Assembly: GCA_013365365.1 (NCBI GenBank)
Contig: JABVXU010000244.1
Span: forward strand, 1 to 64,000
Origin: Cruorifilaria tuberocauda
Lineage: Eukaryota > Nematoda > Chromadorea > Rhabditida > Onchocercidae
Length of the DNA stretch: 64,000 nt
Direction of reading: 5' to 3'
Both the position numbers and the translations under genes were made by a program. The notes under the pieces were generated by a model. That model worked only from the letters and a program-made list of their open reading frames with translations, was not told where the DNA came from and searched no databases. Shown piece after piece: positions 15,001 through 26,475 of this stretch. How positions within the stretch are numbered: the first letter of the stretch is position 1; every line of letters begins with the position of its first letter.

Positions 15001-18000
15001 TTTTAACGTAGATTCAAAATTATAAGTCAATCAGATCTCAAAGTTCTAGAATATACTTACGCGATCACAACTATTTGTTTAATGAAAATAAAAAAGTTTT
15101 AATCTCAGCTTCTGAAATTGAAATATTAGAAGTGAATTTCAAATATCATAAATCAATATTTTTTCAGTAACATTTTTGATTAATTGCAAGCAGAATTGAT
15201 TCTACGTCATTCTTAGATAATTTGATCCAATAATATCATAGAGAAATTTTCGAAAAGTTACTTTCTATCCAAAATATTCAAATTTCACTCTGTCAATTCT
15301 CGAATCACTCATCTTTCTTTTTATAGGTATTATCTGAAACCACGAATGACTGGTGATGATAATGATGAGGGGGTTAACGGTGGCACAGGTGATATTTTAG
15401 CCACCGATAATCAAAATCCTTTAAATGGTTATCAGCAGCTTGGTGAACTGCGCTTACGACTCTTTTATACTGCTGAACATGTGCTCCCAATCGAATTCTA
15501 TAAGCCACTACAAATGAATCTCATGAAATCATTGACATTACAACCATTTTGTGCATCGCCAGCTGGAATTCTCGAATATTTGCCATCGGTAAGATCAATT
15601 AAAAAGGAAAGAGGTCATAAGGTACATTTAGAGATATTATCAAAATAATCAAACGATTAATTTTCATAAATTAAATATCTTCATGTTCTAGGTGGATTTA
15701 TTGGCAATTGCAAGATCACTAATGAAGATTTTTGTGCAGGCGGAATTGATACGTCCATTATTGGGGGTTCTTTGCGCCGATGATATTTTAAAATGCCAGT
15801 AAGTTCATGTCATTTTAATTGCTTTTTCTCATTAAAAACTTAACTCCTTTTACTTATATTATTTTTAGGTTTTTTTATTCATCCGTTAATTGTTTCTGAA
15901 TAATCAATCTTATTAGCAAATGTTGAATAAACAACAAATAAACCTCTCGGAATATAAAGATTGAATAAGCGATCAATTTCTCTCAATTATCGATCTTAAA
16001 AAGAGCACTGACCCGAATATGCATTAACAAATACTCTTCGCTGGTTTCATCGGAAGCGATTGTTCTTTATGATCGTTCAAATGTTACTAGAAATACTGGA
16101 AATTTAATTATTGATTTAATTAAGCATTCATTCTTCCACGCATCTCAGAACTGAACTATTTAGGAGAAAGCAATATTTCAGGGACGTAAATACTCTATTT
16201 CGGAGTCAATCATTGGCAACAAAGATAATTCATGAACAAATGAAGTTTTTTGGGCATCATTATCTTGTGATCTCAATTAAACCTGTTATCGACATGGTGA
16301 GTATTGATCAGGTTGAATTCAGTTAAAGACAAAACTTATCAACTGATCATTATCATTCATTGCTTTTTCAGCTTTCAATTAACCTTTTACGCTAAGTGCA
16401 ATAATTTCATTTAACTTTTCCCTAAATCGTCCAAAAAAGAATGAATCTGCTTTTTAGCATCATAACACATTATTATATCATTAGAAAGAATATAATTTCT
16501 TATGAATTTCATAATTTCCTTCTTTCAGATTTATTGTGAGCGTAAATGTTGCGAGATTGATCCAATGAAACTGAAACAAGATGATAGCTTGGAATCGAAT
16601 AAGGTCACACTTCGAACTTCATGATGGAATACATGAGAAAAGTATATTAACTTTTATATGGAAAGGAAGACTTCTTGACAAGTTTACATGCTAAGTTGCT
16701 ATATTAACAAGAAATCTTCCATTCCGTATAACAATTAATATACTTTTCTCATGCATTTCTATTCAAAATATTTCTTTTTCATTTTACGGAATTAGCTAAA
16801 CAGTACGAATTGTTTGTCTTTTGAAACTTTCAATCAATTTATTGTTTTCCAGCTAAACCTAATAGTATATGGTGAGATAGCATTTTCGCGAGTGATCGAT
16901 TCAAGTCATCGCTGTCCGTTAGTGCTACGTGAAATGTTTTCCGATTTACGAGAACTTGCAGCACAGCATTTTCCGGGTCGAGAAGATATTCAACGATTGG
17001 TGCTTAGTTCATTCATTATAATGCGTTTCTTTGCGGCTGCCTTGATGAATCCGAAATCGTTTGGGCTTAAACGTGACCAACCAGTTCGTTTTTGTTTCGA
17101 AGAATTTTATTAAATATTTTTTCATATTTCATTTTCATTTTTTTTAATCTTTTTTTCGAATATTTGCCCGTAATTTTTATAATATAAAAACTTAAAAAAT
17201 AAATTTATCACATTTTTTCAAATAGATTATTTGGATATTTTGCTTCACCGGAAACTAATGTATATTTTGATTCAAGTTTAGAGTTAATCTTATACATCAT
17301 TTCTTATGATTTCAGGAAGGTGTTGTTTGTCGCACACTAGTACTTCTGTCAAAAATACTTCAACGATTATCGAATTGCGTTGTTTCTGCAAATTCACTTA
17401 CTGAAAAAGAGCCATGGCTTTCATCAGTGCTTGAAAGGTTTAATATTTAAATTATCATAAAAAATTTTAGTATTTGGTGATTGTTAGCATACCTGCCTAC
17501 TATTATATTCAAGATTCAAGCGCAATTTTTAGGTTTACAGATGAACAACATCGAGTGGCAATGTTGAAGTTCCTTAATGCAATATCAATGGCGGAGAATT
17601 CCTCAGATGTAAACTGTGAAAATTTCTCAGTTGTTCGTGATGGGTGAAAAATTATAAATTTTTTCAACATGCATTTTTAACTTTTAACTCTTACGAATTA
17701 CTTAATTCAATGCTTTAAATAAATGAGAGATCAATCGAATTCTTATCAGAATATTCCTTGCTATCAATTATTATTATAAATTTGAATTAAACGTAATCGT
17801 AGTGTTTTGAGAGGAGTGCTTAAATTTTTTGCAGATTTTTTATTGAAAGAAAAGCTCGAGAGAAGCGTCGAATATTGAGAAATTTAGTAAATCAAAAGCG
17901 ACGATATGTCGTACTAACAGAAAATGAGATTTGCTGGCAAAAAACAAAAGGTTAACTTTTGTTTAAATTTGTCGAAACTTAGAATTATGCTTGTGTTATC

Positions 18001-19231
18001 CGTTTGAATGAATTCTCTTTTTTTTTGAATTCCCCATTTCTCGAAAATATTTCTATAAGTAAGAGAATCACACAGATTTTAGGTTTTCCACCAAATCTTC
18101 TTTTTATTCTAATTTTGTGACTAGGCTAGGCTCATTAATTATCACAAAATGTTGCACTTTTTTCTTATATATAGTTAAGAAGTTAGAATTTTCAAATAGA
18201 TTTACAAAATGTTAATTTATGCATTTTAGCAGATGCAGAACCGAAAGGTCGAATGAGACTGCAAGAAGTGAATCAAATAGAACCAGTGGTGGATGCAAAA
18301 AATGTTTTTAGGATAGCATCACGGGATTGTGAGATTCAGTTTCAGGCACCGAATACCGTTGAAATGAATGAATGGTTAGATGTTATGGTCTTTTTCTTTT
18401 TAATTTTAAGTAATTTTTCGAATTTAAATTAGTAAATTTACCATTAACAGAACAAACTTTTTGAGTAAACTTCCATTGCATGTTTTAAATGAAATTTTAG
18501 GATAGTACAAATCCAGAAACAACGTAAGCGACAACTTATGATTGCGTTACGCACGAATGAATCGAACGATGCGTTTGAAATAGATACTGAACGAGAGCTG
18601 GAAGCAATTCATGCCATACTTTATGAAAATGTGGAAACACTGAAGCAGTGGAAGAGTGTACTGGAAGGGACGGAGATTCCGGCTGAACATCCGTCCATAC
18701 CGACTGCATTACAGGATCAGGCAGTTCATTTTCCGAATAATAACAGTATTGCATCACTGTGGTCTCTTTTATTTCTCTTACAATTTAATTGTTTTCAGTT
18801 GAGAAATAATGAAAATCCGGAACAAGCAAAACAGCTCTTTTACAATAGTCTTCAAGAAATTTTGCGCTGTACGATATTAATCGAAAAGTCACATGATGAA
18901 ATTGTTAATCGTTTTATCAAACAGGTTTCCATTTACCCCTGTTTGTTTTCCTCTTTCATAAATTTTACTTTAGTTTTCTCTTGGTGAAAAAGTCAAAGTT
19001 TTATCAATCTATCATATTTCATAAAATTTAATCAAATTTCTCAAAGATGACAATGAAGTTAGTTAGGGACGAATTCAATTTGAATCAAATGAAACTTTCT
19101 TACTTTAAAATTATGTGAAATTTATACGTTTTTAGATTCGTTACGGTAAAGGAACACGAGAATTGCCAATTGGTGATGATAATTATTTGCTGTTAAAATC
19201 ACGATTCCGCAAGAGCATCGATGAGACATAA
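5768..19231 (+). CDS. gap-1: Ras GTPase-activating protein, GAP1 (RASA2/RASA3) type
   Basis: Stimulates GTP hydrolysis on Ras at the membrane. Exons: 5768-6378, 7478-7732, 10293-10410, 10768-10958, 15327-15588, 15692-15798, 16182-16296, 16529-16603, 16853-17083, 17316-17437, 17533-17643, 17835-17950, 18230-18374, 18501-18924, 19136-19231. The phases all fit and sum to 992 codons. Order: Ser-rich N-terminus (1-130) with a poly-Ser run; C2A (about 140-285); C2B (about 286-400, closing on the typical WYYLKPR); RasGAP (about 430-735) with arginine finger NTLFRSQSLATK (Arg about 522) and MRFFAAALMNPKSF in place of the FLR..PAI..P block; PH (about 739-840). The C-terminus shares DTERELEAI and YGKGTRELPIGD-like blocks with RASA3 as I remember it. 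The Btk-type zinc motif that follows the PH domain in vertebrate GAP1 proteins is not visible. Two introns are long (7733-10292, 10959-15326). Exon 14 may contain a further short intron. The symbol follows the C. elegans GAP1-family member; gap-3 orthology is not excluded. Confidence 0.92.
5966..6023 (+). repeat. TCA trinucleotide repeat encoding poly-Ser
   Basis: A run of tca/tcc/tcg codons, with an uninterrupted (TCA)n core, lies inside the first RasGAP coding exon and encodes about 20 serines. The antisense frame reads poly-Asp, which is a shadow. Confidence 0.9.
8488..8518. repeat. CT microsatellite in a RasGAP intron
   Basis: A (CT)n run inside intron 2, flanked by further pyrimidine-rich sequence from about 8455. 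Confidence 0.9.
10052..10085. repeat. CT microsatellite in a RasGAP intron
   Basis: An interrupted (CT)n run about 200 bp upstream of RasGAP exon 3. Its position in the intron means it could also add to the pyrimidine content before that exon. Confidence 0.9.
13171..13203. repeat. 7-bp tandem repeat (GATTTTT)
   Basis: Three to four copies of a gatttttt-like unit in intron 4 of the RasGAP. Confidence 0.7.
14112..14288. repeat. tetranucleotide array (GAAT/AAAT units)
   Basis: About 175 bp of alternating gaatgaat and aaataaat blocks. A longer unit, roughly aaataaataaatcaaggaatgaatgaatg, occurs twice near 14228-14285, which suggests higher-order duplication. The 74-codon antisense frame across it is a by-product of the repeat. 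It lies in RasGAP intron 4. Confidence 0.9.
16632..16753. repeat. strong inverted repeat / hairpin in a RasGAP intron
   Basis: The left arm 16632-16677 and right arm 16708-16753 are 46 nt each and reverse-complementary, with about four mismatches and one G-U pair by hand alignment. The outer 19 pairs are perfect and the loop is about 30 nt. It sits in the 249-bp intron between exons 8 and 9, starting 28 nt after the donor. It could be a small MITE, a microRNA-like or endo-siRNA hairpin, or a splicing structure. No clear target-site duplication flanks it. Confidence 0.8.
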
Positions 19232-21301
19232 TATTAGCTAATGATAAGATAAGGATGAAGAGAAAATAGAGGCAGATGAATTGCTTTGGGCCATTGATAC
19301 AGCTGAGTAATTGTAAGAGCTGAAACTCGAACTCTCAGGAAGCAAACCAAAAATTTCCTAAAATGCCTTATTGTCTCTGCTATGGTTTTTGCATATTATC
19401 TGTCTTCAAAATTTTTGTAATTATTTCTTCCTTTTCCTCTCTCTGTCTCGCCTTTTTTATAAAGGGTTTTTATTTTTTCAAGGTGCTTTGAGTATTGTTA
19501 CCGTTACTTCTTCTAATTTCACGCTCAAAATCTTTCGCTGGTTTTTTTTTTCTTGGCCAGAATTTTTCATTGCCCATTAGCAGATTGAGTTAATTCAGTT
19601 TTATTTTTGCTAATTACAACTGAAAAGAGGTCAGATATTTTGTCATTCGAGTATTTTTATACGTTATTAGAAAAGGAAGACTGAAATGAATTCATAGAAT
19701 TTGAAATATTTTATGCGGAGAATGAAAAGTTAGGTAAGAAATATTAATGAGTAGTAAAATAGGCATAAAATTGATTTATAAATCAATTATTAGTTCCAGT
19801 AAAATCTCTCATGTATCATTACCTCGTCCAATAATTTTTGCCCTTTTTCTTTTTTGTGTATATTTCTATTTCCAATTTCATTAAGGAAATTGGCTGCCTC
19901 AACTTGAAAGTTTGCTTTTTTCTCTTTTTTGTTCATTTTTGTCTAGAATATTTATATATATATATTTCCTTTTGAATTTTGGCGCAATCATTCCCTATCT
20001 CTATCACAATGATATTAAATGCCTCTAGGCCGTTAAATCGTTTAGTTTCTATTATTAGAAGGATAGAAGAATATTTTTAGATATCAGTAATTATAACTAA
20101 TAGATAATCATTTAATCAAATATGTTTTAGATGAAAGAGAAGAGAAAATATGTGTATTGAATATTGATAATCTTATATTTAGATAAGCGCCTTTAGTTAA
20201 ATTATAAATGTTATCGTTATTCGATCATTTTGATTTTGTTTCCTTTATTATTTATACCTATTTGAGCAAGAGAAAAGATTGCGTTATAAAGTTCTGTCGT
20301 ATCTTCTTTGCATTTCACTTAAAAATAGGAAGTTGTGAGTGGTACAAGAAACCTTTGACCTTACCGAAGATCTGATGATATGCTTAACTGGATGTTAGGA
20401 AATGTGGAATTTAATCCTTTTGTATAAATAAACAAAAAAAAGAAACTGTTGATTATTTTGTAAATGAAGTTGAGAAGATGATTTGGAATTCATGAAATTC
20501 ACTTCCCAACTGTCTTTTCATCTTTTCCAAGGAGAGCGAAAAGAAGCTAAGTGTATGGATTGATTTTTTTAGAACTTTAAACAAACTTAATAGAATTCTG
20601 TTCCGATATATTCTTGCCGAGAATTTTTGCTTAGCAAATTCTCTCCCATATTCAATCTCTTAGTTTGCTTTATAATCAGCGATGTTAATTTTGATTGAGC
20701 TAATGATATGACTCGGGCATATTTCTTGATCAGTGCATCAGATCATTTTTCGTTTTCGTTACGGCGAAATATTACTTGTTGAACAGAATGATCAATCTGT
20801 GAGTACTGCAAAAAAAACAAAAAATTGAAATATTTATTTTAAATATTATTCGATTAAAGCAGAAAAGCAAATGTGAAAGGTCACGTTGACAGATGCAATA
20901 CACACACACACGCACACGCATTCACGTATTCACGCAGATATACACTTGTGCATAGATAAGAGAAAAAGATAAGAAAGAAGCGCTTATGAAAGTGAAATAA
21001 ACGTCGTGAAATCTCATAGAATGTTAGAAAAGATATTAAAGGCTTCTGTGCGAAATGTTCCTGTTTTCCTGAATAACCGTTAACTATGCTCCATCCGTTT
21101 CCATCATTCACATTCGATTTTCAGTTCCTCCTGCTCTCGAACAACATCTAAAATTTCGGAAGGTTACAATTCTTGGCATAAAGCGTATGATATAAAGTCA
21201 GTCAGTGAAATTAAAATGGATATTTTCGAATGAAATTTACTGTTCGGGAAATCTATCATTGCTTACAGTTTGTGCTCTCAAGAATTCTCTCAAGAAATAT
21301 T
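19232..21301. other. RasGAP 3' UTR and intergenic sequence
   Basis: No coding signal on either strand. It contains a TA run near 19955-19968 and a CA run at about 20900-20920. The RasGAP 3' UTR and the 3' flank of the antisense thymosin gene converge here. Confidence 0.5.
20427..20432 (+). terminator. candidate poly(A) signal for the RasGAP
   Basis: An AATAAA lies about 1.2 kb after the RasGAP stop and is followed directly by an A-rich stretch. Nearer variant signals may be used instead. Confidence 0.3.
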
Positions 21302-22722
21302 CTAACCATCAGCAGATGGAAGTGCCACTTTTACGATCGGATCCACATGTTTCAGTTTTTCTGTATCAAAATTTGCAATCATCGCTGGCACTTTTTCACG
21401 AGCTATATCTAAACCAAAATATCAAAAACATGAATACTGGAAATTAATGGTATTCCAATATTAGATTTAAAAATTGAAATTCCAATTAAAAGCATCAAAA
21501 AAAGAAATCAATCAACGGCTTTTCTTACTTCACAAAATTCTTTATCAGTAAATGTTTTTCCAATTTGAAAAGATCTCAATTTTATCTTTGAAACAACAAA
21601 GCCTAAAATTTTAATAATAGTACTTCAAAATTGAGAAATATTTAAAATACCAGCAGACGTTGGCAAAACATTTTTCTCAATAACTTCAGTATGACGAAGT
21701 TTACTCGTATCATGCATCTGTATTTCTCCTTTCAAAATTTCATCCACTTTATCTCGATACACATCTAAAATTTCTATAAAAATTATAAAGGTAAAATATG
21801 TTGGCGCAAAAATCCCATCTACATTTGATATATCTTAAATAACTTTTTTCAGGAAATAAAAAAAAAACAATGATTATAATCTCACCATCATCACTGTGTT
21901 GTAATTTGTTAAATACAAGTAATATCAAAGATGCTTTCTTCCAACAGTACATTCCATTTTTCAATTCATACGTTTTCAGTTTGATAACAAAAAAATCACC
22001 CTGTGGTTTTGGAAGAATATTCTTCTCGACAATATCTGCATGTCGTAGTTTACCACGATCATGCATTCGAATTTCTTCTTTTAATTCATGGTTGATTTTC
22101 TCTTGACAAATATCTTAAACACAGATATAATTAATTGGAATCACCAATTCTCTAATGCGATCAAAAAAATTTCAATTTTTATCTTGAGTTTTTTTTCATA
22201 ACTCATAGTAATAATTTTACTTTCTCTGAATGTTTATGAATTATCAATAAACAATTAACTTTAAAATTCTTAATAAAAGGAATACATGTCTTTTTTTAAA
22301 GTGATAAGAATAATAAGGGATCATACCGGTTATTGATTGCTAGTGGAAAACATTTACAATTATAGCATTAATAAAATTTTTTTATGTGGTAAATAAATTA
22401 AGCTTTTTACCAGTTCACTTTATACGACAATTTTGATTGGACGGATAAGAAAACCTTATTAGCTATTGAAATTTACTCTTGGAATATGACAATTATTTAG
22501 CATCAGAATTGAAATATCGATAAGAACAGTAAGCGAATATTTGCTTTCATCCATTTTTGTCGAAGAGAAAAATGCACCGAGAGCTGTGGGTAAAGCACTT
22601 TTCTCCTTGATTTCCACATGCTTCAATTGCTGCCCTTTGATAACCTCTTCAGCTATATCATGCGGTAATTTCAAAATCCTTTCTTTGTTGTCCTCCGACT
22701 TTTCACAATTAAATTCCTCCAT
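21302..22722 (-). CDS. tth-1: tetrathymosin beta (four WH2/thymosin repeats)
   Basis: A cytoplasmic actin-binding protein. Four exons (22722-22578, 22113-22000, 21764-21651, 21408-21302) join in frame to 159 aa, close to the roughly 150 aa I recall for C. elegans TTH-1. Each exon carries one thymosin linker motif: QQLKHVEIKEKSALPT, GKLRHADIVEKNILPK, SKLRHTEVIEKNVLPT and EKLKHVDPIVKVALPS. Every intron is phase 1 and cuts just after the LP motif. The two middle exons are both exactly 114 nt, i.e. 38-residue units, which is the layout expected from exon duplication. Repeat 4 is the most divergent (VDPIVKV for the usual ETxEKN), so its actin binding may be weaker. The start is the ATG at 22722, 11 nt after a ttttaag acceptor-like site. 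Donors are weak (gtgcat, gtgatt, gtattt), but phase and motif continuity are strong. Read-through past the exon 3 donor would give a short alternative tail. Confidence 0.9.
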
Positions 22723-23782
22723 TGTTAAATGCACTTAAAAATATACAGATAGAGAATGTGATTTATACATGAAATCGAAGGGTATTTCGTCGCTGGTAGT
22801 TTTATTAATAGTAAAATGATTTTTTGAATCACAAAATGGTTAAGTTATAAAATCTGAAATTAACTGATTACGAATTTGATAACCATTGTGATAACAGATA
22901 ATTCAGCAAAATTTGAAGAAAATAAGACGACACATTCAGTTTTGTAATAAAAAAACTAATGATACGAAGAAGTGATAAAAGCTTTGATGATTAGAATGAG
23001 AAATGAGTCCATCGAATAATTACCCCATTAAAGAGTAATGTGCAATTGCTGATTTATCTCTTGCTGCCATCGAACAGTTCTCGACTTCATATTACTGCAA
23101 GTACCACCACGGAAGGAATATCAAGGTATAATTATCTTAATTACAAATTTATTGCTACCATAGTCAGTAAAAGGAATGATGCAAAATAGGCCACAACTGC
23201 GATCCTAATTTGAATTTCTAATCCAAGTATTTGATTATATGATAAACTCGTTCAGGGTATTCAATTCATTATACAACTCTGAACGAGAAAATTGAAATTT
23301 GAATGATCACATCACATATGGTTTCGGCCCAAAACAAAATTCTTTTTTAATCGGAAATAATAGAAGTAATAATAGTAACAATAAATGGAAGGAATTTTTA
23401 AAGAGTGAAAGAATCGGTGGGAAAATGGGATGGGAAGTGAATGATATCAGAGAATTCGTATCACATTCCCCTATTTACATTAACTATCATTGTTTAAACG
23501 AGGAGCAGAGCAGACTGAAGAGCTAAATGTCAACAGCTCTCCTCATTTCCTATTCGAACATTCGCCCCTCACTCGTCCACGAAAGTATTTCAGGAATTGA
23601 CGTATCAAAATGACTTTCGTTTGCAGCAAAAGAGGACGTGGAAGGATACTTCGGCTTGTAAACAGAAGGATTAGCAATATAGTGAAACCCATCCATCAAT
23701 GGGAAATGTGAGAGGACGAAATGACTGCAAGGCACAGTGACGGAGGAAAGTTCAGTGCTGGGAGACAGAGGGAGCCGTGACA

Positions 23783-23820
23783 CTTCTCTCTCCCTCCCTC
23801 CCTCTCTCTCTCTCTCTCTT
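23783..23820. repeat. CT/CCCT microsatellite
   Basis: A pyrimidine repeat of tccc and ct units about 1.1 kb upstream of the thymosin start (on its 5' side). It may belong to that gene's upstream region. Confidence 0.85.
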
Positions 23821-25009
23821 TGGATGACCTTTCTGTTCGTTTCAACTATCTGATCCATGCGTGCTGTCATTTTTCATCCGGTTTTTTTGGGCATATGAAT
23901 TATTGTTTCCTTTGTTCGATCCTTGGGCCTCTGTTGGTTTTTCGTTTTGTTTTGTTAGATCCTCATGGATTATTCAAATTTCTTCTCTTCGAAATTTCGT
24001 CTTCAATTTTCATATCATTCACTGTGGATAATAGCAAAGTATCAATTAGTAACATCAAATAGTATCAATAATATCAAAATTAATTTAATACTAATCGTTG
24101 TGCAATTATTTCGTCATTTCTTGACTATTGTTTTCTCTAAATATATCATTTCTCCCTCGTCCACTGATGAATATAGCATCTCTTCAGGCTATGAAAGCTT
24201 TTTATGATCGTAGATTTTAATTTCCTGAATTTGATTACATATTATTTTAATATTTCCAATAGGACAGTCTTTTTTAATTTAGTGATCAGTTCATATAAGT
24301 ATATCGTTTTTTGAGTAAATTTTAAATTCGAAACTGCAAAATGTTTTTAGTAATAAATTTTGTTCTGTGAATTTTCATTCTATGAAATTCGCAAATTCTT
24401 TTTAGATAGATTTGTAGATTCATTCCAGAATTTATGAAGAAAGAACCAATAGCGAAATTATTATCTGATTTAGAGATTCGAAGTAATGTATTTCTGAATC
24501 TCGACGTTTCCTTTCAGCTTCAATAAATTTGATATTTAATGTTCAAATTCAGAAGTTCATGAACAGTTTGCAAGTGTTTATTGCCTTCCAAAATTTCAAA
24601 TCCATGAATGGAAATTTATAAATAAAAACTTCGGTACAATATTCTGAGAATGACTGTAATTTCCGGTTGTTAGGGAATTTTTATTTGTTATAGTTGAAAT
24701 TTATTAATATTTTATAAAAAATTGAACCACTGTTAAACATATTAAATTTTTACTAAATTATGCCATAGAATTCTTAAATTTTAAAAATATCGAAAATGGA
24801 ATGAATGAAATCCCTTTGTCATATCAATCGTATAACGATATTTCTACTTTCCTGAATTCCGGATTCGTCAAATTTCCTTGCCTAACTATTTTTAGCTAAC
24901 AAAAACGTTCACGATATGTAAGAGTAAGATATCTCACATTCTTCTGCACATTCATAAGCCACTCATCGTCGGGAGCATTCACAGATCGAATCATAAAATC
25001 AGGCAAGAC

Positions 25010-25350
25010 CCGTGCAATCACACGCGCACTCTGCACTCCACCCGTGCCTTACACTGCAGTGAAGGTAGCGGACTTCTGTGATTGCGCAAATTGTTGTCGC
25101 ATGGGTGACCCAGCGGTGGTGCGTGTCACGGCCACCTCATTCGCTTAGCGTACAGATCAATCAGACGTGGCGTGTTCCCCTCACGCATTGTGCTCGGAAT
25201 CGAGTTGGTGTCATAAGACTCCGATCGATAATACGCAAGGCCATTCTCTGCATATTATGGTTGGGGTAGTGAACGCAGTATTAAAGAGCTTGGGCTTAGC
25301 AAGCTTCGTTGTAAGAAGCATTGAATTCAAATCAAAAGACACTGTACTCA
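25010..25350. promoter_or_regulatory. GC-richer island, possible promoter
   Basis: About 340 bp with clearly more G, C and CpG than the flanks, and with several small dyads (for example gcttgggcttagcaagc at about 25289). It ends shortly before the possible start exon at 25393. The frames inside it (25078-25269, 25167-25376) have no recognisable content. Confidence 0.35.
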
Positions 25351-25392
25351 AACAGATAACGGGGATTTTTATTTGACATTCAAATTGAAAGA

Positions 25393-25425
25393 TGCCTGAT
25401 CAATTACGCAGCAATAGAGGCCAGG
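25393..25425 (+). CDS. possible tiny first coding exon (11 codons)
   Basis: ATG followed by codons for MPDQLRSNRGQ, running into an excellent donor CAG|GTAAGA. No downstream exon on the + strand was identified, and the next gene on the right is antisense. It is kept because of the donor quality and the GC-rich block just upstream. Confidence 0.2.
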
Positions 25426-26475
25426 TAAGATGAAGTTAATAATTAATCTTTGGATAAGTTCACATTAAACTGCATTAGTTTCATTTTGATCGATATAGAA
25501 TGGTTTATTGAACTTGCAAAGTTTAAAAATGCTATATTATTTACGGTTAAGTTGATAACAAAAACGGAATAGTAGATGAAAGTTAAGTTTAAAGAAGTTT
25601 AAATGTTCTTCCGACACTACCGCACGAATATCAAACAAATTTTTGAGAAATTTTCGAGACTATGTTTGAGTCGGATTGTGATGTGGATTGAATTCAGTAA
25701 AGACCAATTGGCAGCATTGTTCCAAGTGAAAATAATATTTTGATTTCTCGAAAATGGAAAGTTGCTAATTTTCATCCTGAAAACGCCGTATGAAAGTGGA
25801 AAAGAAAGGACAGAGCGAAGACTTTCTGGCTTGCAGTTAGCCTTTATCATAAATAGATAAAGTGAAATTACACTTTTATAAAAATGTAAAAAGTAAAATT
25901 TTGGAGAAGAGAGTTTTGAGATTCTTCAATTGCTATGACTTAGAATTAGCATCAGTGCTAATACTATCGAACGCAGTAACGGTATTTGATAGAGATGAAA
26001 TCATTAAATAAATTTTTTGCTCGAAAGCAGAAAAAGCGATTAACTTTCCTATGGATATAAACAATACTTTGAAAAGTATTTCGGTTGATTAATAATCAAT
26101 ATTTTACTTAATTTCTTTAAAATATTACACAAAGATGTGATCATACTGAACAAGCGAAATTGATCATTGTATTGATTTCATCAGAAAATATAATCAATTG
26201 GTTTATGCAAGGAGAACGCGGAGTGTTTTAAATCTTTAATGTGAATTTTATTAAGAGAACAATGCTTCTTTTCTGGCAATAATAACAAAACAAAAGTGCT
26301 TATCAATTTCTGTTGAAGCAAAAATGTTTGAGAAAAGCAGCTAAAATATATTTTAATAATTATTTTAATTTTCTTTTATTCAAAGAATAGATTAGCAGTC
26401 ATGAAAATAATTTATCAAATAGCAATTTGTAGTAGAAGGACCGATATATCATGGTGACCTGCAACGATATCATCT

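Larger units (their letters stand above)
22723..26475. other. intergenic region between the thymosin gene and the 316-aa gene
   Basis: Mostly AT-rich and non-coding. It contains a CT/CCCT microsatellite at about 23783-23820, a GC-richer block at about 25000-25350, and a possible small first exon at 25393. Frames such as 23299-23526 and 23550-23870 show no domain or splice support. Confidence 0.5.
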
